A stretch of 10,284 nucleotides of DNA from Flavobacterium psychrophilum (GTDB lineage: Bacteria > Bacteroidota > Bacteroidia > Flavobacteriales > Flavobacteriaceae), in contig QFQM01000157.1 in the NCBI GenBank assembly GCA_003243255.1, positions 1 to 10,284 of the forward strand, written 5' to 3'. Of this stretch, positions 4,624-10,284 are shown piece by piece. Below the pieces are notes generated by a model. It was not told where the DNA came from and did no database searches. It saw only the letters and a program-made list of their open reading frames with translations. The position numbers were made by a program, and so were the translations under genes. How positions within the stretch are numbered: the stretch's first letter is position 1; each line of letters begins with the position of its first letter.

Positions 4624-7343
4624 GTGGCATTGCAGCAACCTACAATGAGAGATCGTGGGCTATTGATCTCATTGGTCACCTAAAGCAACTTTCAGCACAA
4701 AACAATCGTTCTATTAAAGACGCAGGAGGCGAGCAAACAATAAAAGCAGACGGCGGAAGTCTCTTTCCCGATGTTTTGCTTTTTGGTGACCGGGCAACTG
4801 CAAGGATATTGCAAGGGTGGGAACTTAAAATGCCCGACACCCAAATCAATGACTACGAATTTAAGCGTAACGCAGAAATAAAGGCAAGGGCACTTGGCCT
4901 TGACAGTTTCGTACTTTGGAATGTTTCACATGCTCATTTGTACGTGCGAAATGCTGCCAGAGATATATTTGAATTGAGCCACGAATGGGCAGATTTAAGT
5001 GATATCACCACAAGACAAGGAGTTTCAGCCAATCGACAACGTTGGGAAGCGGTCGCTTCGGATATTTTCCTATATCTAAATGATCTTTTTGACCGCGGAA
5101 CTTTGGAAGGAAGGCAGTTTATTGAAGCCTACCGTAGCGGCGGCATTACATCTTTGATAATGGAAAATGCAGAGGAAGTCGCTATTGCGGTATCTGATGC
5201 AGCAAGAAGAAATGCCGGACTACGCGCCGGAATGATACTTTGGTGGGATCGTTATAAGGCTGAGTACGGCCAAGGAACGATGGAACAAGTATTAGCCAAA
5301 GCCATTATCTCAAACTGGATTGGCAAAATTCTCTTTGCTCACATTCTCCGTGAACAAGATCATCGAGCGCAACAAGTTGCGACCATAAATGACACTACAA
5401 CTCCCGAACAGGCTCTCGAATTGTTCCGTCAACTTTCGGAAAGCTGTAACTTCTGGACAATTTTTTCATCCGAAGGTATTGGCCTTGCGCTAATTCCCGA
5501 AAGAGCGTGGAGCCAACTTAAACAATTTAACCATCTTCTTAACGACTTGAGAGTTGGTTCAGTTGACCAAGCCCAACTATCAGGTATTTTGGAGGCTACT
5601 GTTGAAGTAGTCACGCGAAAATTACGCGGACAATATCCCACGCCTATAGAATTAGCCCGATTATTAGTTCACCTATGCGTTCAGGACACGGTTAATGACA
5701 GAGTGCTTGATCCATGCTGCGGAAGTGGCACCATACCTCGCGCGGCTCTTGAACAAAAATTAGACGCAGGAGTAAGTGCAGAACAAGCTTCCCAAAGTGT
5801 ATTTGCTAGCGACCAAGACCCGCAAGCAATCCAGATAGCAACCTTTGCCTTGGCAAAACCCGCCATGATGCACATGCCATTGCGCATATTTCAAAGAGAC
5901 GCATTTACACTTACTCCTGAATTGGAAATTACATTCCGTAATCCTACAAACGGTACTGCATTTTCGGAAACGCTTGGTAATTTCCAAGCTATAACCAGTA
6001 ACTTACCTTTTGTAGCACAGGAAGGCCGAAAGCAATACGGTAACGCTATCTCGCAAGTGAAAGAATTCATGGGTATTCGCAAACGCGATTTTAGTGGGCG
6101 AACCGATATCTCTGCATATCTTCCATTTTCTCTTCATTCATTGCTGGCAGATGACGGTCGGCTAGGAATAATAATTACGAATGCATGGCTGGGAACAGCC
6201 TGGGGCGACGATTTTTACAGACACCTTAATCAATATTATAACTTAAAAAGTGTAATTACATCAGGCGCTGGCAGATGGTTTCAGAACAGCAAAGTTGTTA
6301 CCAATATTTTGATAATGGATAAAAAATCTGATTTAACACAACCGAGCGGAAGTGTGGATTTTATAGTGTTATTGAGACCAATTACCGAATTATCTGATGA
6401 TCAATCTGTTCAATTGACAGCTGCACAAATAGAACTTGGTCAGTCTCATAATGACACAATGACTATTCGCTCTGTTAGCTTTGAGCAAATGCAGCAGTAC
6501 AGAGTGTTCGGATTAGGCGGTAATGCGCAATTTGTTCCGTGTGACTGGCTTCTCGATTTGCCACTTGTTCCTGTCAAAGAATTATTTGTAATTCGCAGAG
6601 GCGAGCGGGGAGGTAAGAATGAACTTTTCTATCCTGCATCGGGTCATGGAATTGAAGACGAATATATAAGGCCATTGGCAAAAAACTTACGCGACTTTAG
6701 GCGTTTGACAGGTCAAGCTACAAAATTTGCGTTTTGTTGCTCTAGAACTGAGGACGAGTTGGAAAGGCTTGGTCATACAGGAGCTCTTAACTGGATTAGA
6801 CGTTTTAAAACCGAAGAGAATATTGCAAAACTGACTCGAAGAAATCAACTTTGGTACCAAATGGATGCTGATGAGCTTGCTGATTTAGTAATGACAATAA
6901 ATTACGGTAAACGGCTATTTGTCGCGCGCGTCAATCCTCCAGCATTTGCCGATCAGCGTCTTGTTCCTTTTGAGCCACGAGAAGGTGTCGATTTAGAACT
7001 TAATCACGCATTGTTGAATTGCACCATTTCAATGTTCATCATTGAAGGAATGGGCTTTGGCAGAGGATTAGGAGCACTTGATTTAAATAAGGATAGGATT
7101 GAGAACTTTATGCATGTCCTAGACCCTGAACAATTGAACCAAGCAGGTATTGATAGCATCAAGGCAGCGTTTACCCCTTTATTGAACCGTGACATACTAG
7201 ATGTTGCAGATGAATTAGACCAAGCTGACCGACAAGCATTTGATGATGCGGTTATACAAGCCTTCGGTTTAAATATTAATAGGCAACAACTCTATGACTG
7301 CTTGCTTTCATTGGTAGAGATAAGAATGACCGCTAATAGTTAA
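4620..7343 (+). CDS. Type IIG-like fused restriction endonuclease-methyltransferase-specificity protein
   Basis: A 907-residue protein combining cleavage, methylation and probably site recognition. Residues about 1-120 carry a PD-(D/E)XK nuclease site: F-P50-D51 and W-E68-L-K70. A helical linker fills about 130-330. G-Q-Y-P-T-P (337-342) is the motif X region preceding the methyltransferase. Motif I is L-D-P-C-C-G-S-G-T (363-371) and motif IV is N-L-P-F (461-464), the gamma-class order of adenine-N6 methyltransferases; the usual form is N-P-P-F/Y. Residues about 640-880 resemble a target recognition region, with R-R-G-E-R-G-G-K-N-E-L-F-Y-P (659-672) and G-F-G-R-G-L-G-A-L-D-L (812-822). The length and domain order agree with Eco57I-like type IIG enzymes, which often have a second methyltransferase alongside, here the upstream gene. 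Its ATG overlaps that gene's stop. Its stop overlaps the stop of the convergent recombinase at TTAA (7340-7343). Confidence 0.9.
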   Translation: MSGIAATYNERSWAIDLIGHLKQLSAQNNRSIKDAGGEQTIKADGGSLFPDVLLFGDRATARILQGWELKMPDTQINDYEFKRNAEIKARALGLDSFVLWNVSHAHLYVRNAARDIFELSHEWADLSDITTRQGVSANRQRWEAVASDIFLYLNDLFDRGTLEGRQFIEAYRSGGITSLIMENAEEVAIAVSDAARRNAGLRAGMILWWDRYKAEYGQGTMEQVLAKAIISNWIGKILFAHILREQDHRAQQVATINDTTTPEQALELFRQLSESCNFWTIFSSEGIGLALIPERAWSQLKQFNHLLNDLRVGSVDQAQLSGILEATVEVVTRKLRGQYPTPIELARLLVHLCVQDTVNDRVLDPCCGSGTIPRAALEQKLDAGVSAEQASQSVFASDQDPQAIQIATFALAKPAMMHMPLRIFQRDAFTLTPELEITFRNPTNGTAFSETLGNFQAITSNLPFVAQEGRKQYGNAISQVKEFMGIRKRDFSGRTDISAYLPFSLHSLLADDGRLGIIITNAWLGTAWGDDFYRHLNQYYNLKSVITSGAGRWFQNSKVVTNILIMDKKSDLTQPSGSVDFIVLLRPITELSDDQSVQLTAAQIELGQSHNDTMTIRSVSFEQMQQYRVFGLGGNAQFVPCDWLLDLPLVPVKELFVIRRGERGGKNELFYPASGHGIEDEYIRPLAKNLRDFRRLTGQATKFAFCCSRTEDELERLGHTGALNWIRRFKTEENIAKLTRRNQLWYQMDADELADLVMTINYGKRLFVARVNPPAFADQRLVPFEPREGVDLELNHALLNCTISMFIIEGMGFGRGLGALDLNKDRIENFMHVLDPEQLNQAGIDSIKAAFTPLLNRDILDVADELDQADRQAFDDAVIQAFGLNINRQQLYDCLLSLVEIRMTANS

Positions 7344-8947
7344 GCATTTGGATTTATGGACTTAATTCTAAGGTGTAAACCTAGAATTGCCTGTCTTATT
7401 TCCAGATTGGTTCTACAATGGTCTATTAACTCCGACCATTTTCCAGTTTTTCCCGATTCTACGTATTCGGCGAAGGGCATTCTATAGGAAAAACAAAGAC
7501 TTTCACCGTCAAGCTGTAGGTTCAACAATACCAGATTAAGGTAAGCGCGTTTCTGCTCGATTGTTGCACCTGAAAACAGATTAGGAGCTTTATTGCAAAG
7601 GTCTACAAAGAAAAGCATCGCATTTTTGAAATCATCGTCGCTATCACGATGAGCCGCCAACTCTTTAGCAATTTGTAACTGCTTTTCTCGTAGAAGTACC
7701 ATTCGCTCATCGTATTCATCGCGTGTAATTGCTCCATCTATGAGCAAGTCCATCAGGCTGTGTCGGCGACTTTGGATTAATGTATCTTCCTTTTTAAGTT
7801 CATTAGTCCTGCGTAGAAGAAAATCACGTTCTACGTGGTCTGTAATCCGCAGGTATTGAACGAGGGCGGCGGTAGCTTCTGTAGGCATTACAAGTCCATT
7901 AAAAGCCTTTTCTGCCTGCTTCAATATCTTTTCCTCACGAATGTAAATATACTTACCTTCAGCGTTCCATGAACGCAGATAAATCCATTCTTTTTTCTCC
8001 CCCGTGGTTTTGGAAACCTTACTTTTAACAAAAGGAGAAACAATCTTTCCATTGACCTTGCAAGTCAACAGGCCTCGGAAAATGAACTCCTTTGCGCAAT
8101 ATTTGAAAGGTTTTTTATTCCATCCCTGTAAGACAGCCTGACAAGCATCAAATAGCTGTTTATCGATGAGGGGAGGGTAACGATGCGGGTATTGTTTCCC
8201 TTTAACTGTCATAATCCCATAATAAAAAGTATTTGTAATAACCTTGTGCATCTGGGTTCGGCTCATGGGCTTGCCGTTAAACATGCGCAACCCCCATTCC
8301 TTCGCCTTTTTTGTAATGGTTGGGAGTGTATAATTCCCAGTCGCATATTCTTCAAAGATGCGGCGCACAAGGCCAATCCTGAACTCATCAACAATGACTT
8401 CTGAACGCCCCTCATTACGGACATTAAGATAACCTACGGGGGCTTTACTTACTGTTTCGCCTATCCTTAATTTTTGGTCGAATGAACGCTTCACGTTATC
8501 ACGCATTGAATCCACATAGGATTGCGCCATGATAATGCCGAATGACCACATAAGCCTTTCTTGGCTTACGCTGTCCCTATGAATGATATAGCCTTCGGTA
8601 TTAAAATGAAGTTCGATTTTGCCAATCTTAATAAGACCATCTAACAGGGGTTGCTCTGTAAAAGAGCGTTGAACCCTGTCAATCTTATCGGCAACGATAG
8701 CGATAGTCTGCTTTTGAGATTTGCAAAACTTTATCATGTCCATGAATTTTTTGCGGTCGCCGCGTGTGGATGATTCAGTAATCTCATACACACGCAGCAC
8801 TTCCAGACCGCGCCGTTGACAGTAAAGTTGCAAACGGTGTTTTTGGGCTTCAATCGAGTGACCGTCTTCCTGCTCTTTGCTGGAAACGCGCGCAAGAATA
8901 ACAGCCTTCTTCGCTTCGGCTTTTGGATAATCAAGAATGTTTGTCAT
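7340..8947 (-). CDS. Large serine recombinase
   Basis: A 535-residue site-specific recombinase. The N-terminal resolvase domain (about 13-155) has the catalytic serine in A-R-V-S22-S-K-E-Q, a T-R-G-D-R-K-K-F segment, and D-K-I-D-R-V-Q-R-S (87-95) with the expected arginines. The recombinase domain (about 165-275) has P-V-G-Y-L and the Y-Y-G-I-M-x-V-K-G-K segment. The zinc-ribbon region follows at about 288-328 but keeps only one obvious ligand: G-L-L-T-C296-K-V-N-G, where C-x-x-C is usual, and Y-L-R-S where R-C is usual. A long helical, coiled-coil-prone region (about 375-435) precedes the C-terminus, as in phage-type integrases. The start at 8947 lies inside the preceding 66-residue gene (17-base overlap) with no strong Shine-Dalgarno of its own, implying coupled translation. 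It may integrate or excise the surrounding element or a smaller nested one; no attachment sites are visible. Confidence 0.93.
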   Translation of the reverse strand: MTNILDYPKAEAKKAVILARVSSKEQEDGHSIEAQKHRLQLYCQRRGLEVLRVYEITESSTRGDRKKFMDMIKFCKSQKQTIAIVADKIDRVQRSFTEQPLLDGLIKIGKIELHFNTEGYIIHRDSVSQERLMWSFGIIMAQSYVDSMRDNVKRSFDQKLRIGETVSKAPVGYLNVRNEGRSEVIVDEFRIGLVRRIFEEYATGNYTLPTITKKAKEWGLRMFNGKPMSRTQMHKVITNTFYYGIMTVKGKQYPHRYPPLIDKQLFDACQAVLQGWNKKPFKYCAKEFIFRGLLTCKVNGKIVSPFVKSKVSKTTGEKKEWIYLRSWNAEGKYIYIREEKILKQAEKAFNGLVMPTEATAALVQYLRITDHVERDFLLRRTNELKKEDTLIQSRRHSLMDLLIDGAITRDEYDERMVLLREKQLQIAKELAAHRDSDDDFKNAMLFFVDLCNKAPNLFSGATIEQKRAYLNLVLLNLQLDGESLCFSYRMPFAEYVESGKTGKWSELIDHCRTNLEIRQAILGLHLRIKSINPNA

Positions 8948-9131
8948 GCTTGGAATCTTGAGTCATCCGGCGATGGATTGCAAGCGAAAGACGATAGAAT
9001 TCAATCATATTTCTTGCAGCCTCATGGGCTTCTTCATCTGTCAGAGGCCTTTTAATTGTTTTTCTGACAGCTTTGACAACATTTTGATAGGCACGGCTTA
9101 CTTCATCTTGGGGCGGTTTAGTGTCGCTCAT
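8931..9131 (-). CDS. Small helical protein coupled to the recombinase
   Basis: A 66-residue charged, helical protein with no membrane segment. The central R-P-L-T-D-E-E-A-H-E-A-A-R-N-M-I-E-F-Y (28-46) is followed by a short basic helix and a Lys/His-rich tail. A strong ribosome binding site (AAGGGAGTAAACC before ATG) supports it as a real gene. Its 17-base overlap with the recombinase start suggests the two are made together. Small upstream partners of serine recombinases sometimes act as accessory or directionality proteins, but no homology shows this here. I do not recognise a family. Confidence 0.75.
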   Translation of the reverse strand: MSDTKPPQDEVSRAYQNVVKAVRKTIKRPLTDEEAHEAARNMIEFYRLSLAIHRRMTQDSKHDKHS

Positions 9132-9133
9132 GG

Positions 9134-9147
9134 TTTACTCCCTTTTT
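9134..9147 (-). promoter_or_regulatory. Ribosome binding site of the 66-residue gene
   Basis: AAAAAGGGAGTAAA on the minus strand, four bases before the ATG at 9131. It matches the site of the DUF6876-type gene (AAAAGGAGTAAATC-ATG) almost base for base, unlike most starts in the window, which lack a clear Shine-Dalgarno. Confidence 0.7.
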
Positions 9148-9175
9148 AAGTTTTACATAAATATGAAGCAGGCTG

Positions 9176-9706
9176 TTAAAAATCATGCCCCCCACGTGGC
9201 AGGTGAGGCATGACCCCCATATCTCCAAAAGAGATATAGCCTTCCTTGGTGACGATGATGTGGTCGAGAACAGGGATTTTGAGCAACTGGCCTGCCTTGC
9301 AAAGTTCGGAGGTCAAAATCCGGTCAGGTTCGCTAAACATCAAGCTGCCTGACGGATGGTTATGCGAGATGATAATTGCCGTTGCCCTTGCTTTCAGGGC
9401 AATGGCAAAAATGAGCCGGACATCAACGGGGCAATTCGTCAGACCTCCTGTGGAGACTGTCGTAATGCCTAAAATGCCGTTCTTGTGGTCGAGCAAAATC
9501 ATTCTGAATTGCTCTTGCAGTTCTAGCTTGTTCATATCCCATGTTTCAATAAATGCGCGATATGCGTCCTTGGAGGATTTTATAATCGGCTGCTTTGAGG
9601 GAATGATATTGTTCTTATAAACAAGTTCGATTTCCGCCACTTTGGAAAAGTCATTTTTCAGCACACCCATATCGTTTTCCTTTTCGTTAGAGATTTGAAT
9701 TGTCAT
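9176..9706 (-). CDS. RadC-like JAMM-domain protein
   Basis: A 176-residue protein made largely of a RadC/JAB domain (about 40-170). The metal-binding JAMM set is visible: E62 or E65 in the L-E-L-Q-E-Q-F-R-M-I-L-L-D segment, H115-N-H117-P-S-G, and S125-E-P-D128. These would bind zinc as in JAB1/MPN peptidases. The helix-hairpin-helix N-terminal half of chromosomal RadC is absent, as usual for plasmid and conjugative-element versions. Despite the name these are not established repair proteins, and their substrate is unknown; an anti-defence or stability role on mobile elements is a common guess. The GAGG ribosome binding site (9712-9715, minus strand) supports the start at 9706. The upstream toprim frame ends only 7 bases before, so the two are one operon; the 66-residue gene starts 44 bases downstream. 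Confidence 0.92.
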   Translation of the reverse strand: MTIQISNEKENDMGVLKNDFSKVAEIELVYKNNIIPSKQPIIKSSKDAYRAFIETWDMNKLELQEQFRMILLDHKNGILGITTVSTGGLTNCPVDVRLIFAIALKARATAIIISHNHPSGSLMFSEPDRILTSELCKAGQLLKIPVLDHIIVTKEGYISFGDMGVMPHLPRGGHDF

Positions 9707-9713
9707 GTTTTCC

Positions 9714-10284
9714 TCAATTGAAAGTCGGTTTCTTGCCAGTTTTCAGGGTTTCGGTGTGCCATTTGTTTACGTCCTTATAGGGAGCGTAAAGGTCATTCCT
9801 GGCTTCAAATTCGTACCCCTGTGCATCCGCAAATTCTTTGAGCGTCTTCGTGGCACTCATTCCGGCGTTGTCGTTGTCAAGCCATGAATGAAGTTTCTTG
9901 TAGGTGTACTCTCTTAGGTACGGAAAAGCCTGCGGCAGACAGGCCGCAGAATTGAGGATGATAACGTCACCCTCGAAAACTTTTCCCCGTATGACGACAG
10001 CTGAAAGAAAATCCATGAAGCCCTCGAAGACATGGGCTTCCTGTGCCGGCACGACTGTACCCCTGATAAAAGAAATGCCCTTAGCACCGATGGAGGCCTG
10101 AATGACCTTGTTTCTGATTTCATGTCCTTCTGCCTCGTTAGCGAGGCAAAGCGCATGGATTTTCGTATTTCTGTTATTATTCAGGAGGATTGCCTCTTTT
10201 AAATATCTTTTGCCGACAGCAAGGGGAATGCCTCTACTTTCGAGCTATTTAATAAGCCCTTCGTGCTGAAGGTTACGAACCGAC
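9714..10284 (-). pseudogene. Toprim-domain primase-like protein, 3' part, broken by an amber codon, running off the window
   Basis: Minus-strand reading from the window edge gives ...S-V-R-N-L-Q-H-E-G-L-I-K-stop-L-E-S-R-G-I-P-L-A-V-G-K-R-Y-L-K-E... and continues openly to TGA at 9714-9716. The stop is TAG (plus-strand bases 10245-10247), and frame and meaning are the same on both sides. Downstream it reads N-A-E-G-H-E-I-R-N, then the toprim acidic site V-F-E-G-F-M-D-F-L-S, then H-S-W-L-D-N-D-N-A-G with the D-x-D. These are the features of the CHC2-zinc-finger/toprim proteins of Bacteroidota conjugative elements (about 300 residues), which are probably primases of transferred DNA. The zinc finger would lie beyond the window. 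The phrase 'L-I-x-Y-L-E-x-R-x-I-P' is what relatives show, so a Tyr codon probably became TAG. No ATG follows the stop before the toprim core; a GTG at 10052 is a poor restart. Real inactivation, suppression or a sequence error are all possible. Confidence 0.75.

Noticed and set aside
8816..9149. Plus-strand open frames opposite the recombinase and the 66-residue gene
   Set aside because: They have cysteine- and phenylalanine-rich low-complexity translations typical of shadow frames and no start signals.
9714..10052. A complete 112-residue toprim gene starting at GTG 10052
   Set aside because: The family sequence continues upstream without break to an amber codon and beyond, so the GTG is an internal Val codon.
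1..10284. CRISPR array, tRNA, rRNA or insertion sequence ends
   Set aside because: No regularly spaced direct repeats, cloverleaf sequences, rRNA stretches or terminal inverted repeats with a transposase were seen.

Overview
The window looks like an accessory segment of a Bacteroidota (probably Flavobacteria-like) genome, most likely part of a mobile element. Three things support this. The first gene ends in a type IX secretion sorting domain, found only in that phylum. Several intergenic stretches carry TAnnTTTG-type -7 boxes, the Bacteroidota housekeeping promoter form. The minus-strand genes at the right end (toprim/primase-like protein, RadC-like JAMM protein, small protein, large serine recombinase), together with a DUF6876-type gene, are a set typical of Bacteroidota conjugative elements. 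No conjugation genes, RNA genes, CRISPR array or attachment site are visible.

Layout. Positions 4-1633 (+): a secreted repeat protein with a T9SS tail, then a small two-pass membrane protein, closed by a hairpin terminator. Positions 1754-2203 (+): a small stand-alone PD-(D/E)XK nuclease-like protein with its own promoter-like box, closed by a strong terminator that also works on paper for the opposite strand. Positions 2281-3383 (-): a P-loop NTPase followed, after a 230-base highly structured leader, by a DUF6876-type protein. The leader contains a 10-base sequence complementary to the ribosome binding site of the downstream gene. Positions 3384-3720: a divergent control region with two good Bacteroidota promoters, each overlapped or filled by a palindrome. 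Positions 3721-7343 (+): a two-gene restriction-modification operon, a beta-class DNA methyltransferase overlapping by ATGA a 907-residue fused nuclease-methyltransferase-specificity protein (type IIG-like). Positions 7340-10284 (-): an opposing operon reading toprim protein (broken by an amber codon), RadC-like JAMM protein, 66-residue protein and serine recombinase. Its last stop codon overlaps the stop of the restriction gene.

How it fits together: the restriction-modification pair is the obvious defence cargo. The recombinase operon is mobility or maintenance machinery. The PD-(D/E)XK protein, NTPase and DUF6876-type gene are accessory genes of unknown role. The most unusual signals are the ribosome-binding-site-occluding leader at 2650-2828, the in-frame amber codon at 10245-10247, and the symmetric operator-like sequences in the divergent promoter region.
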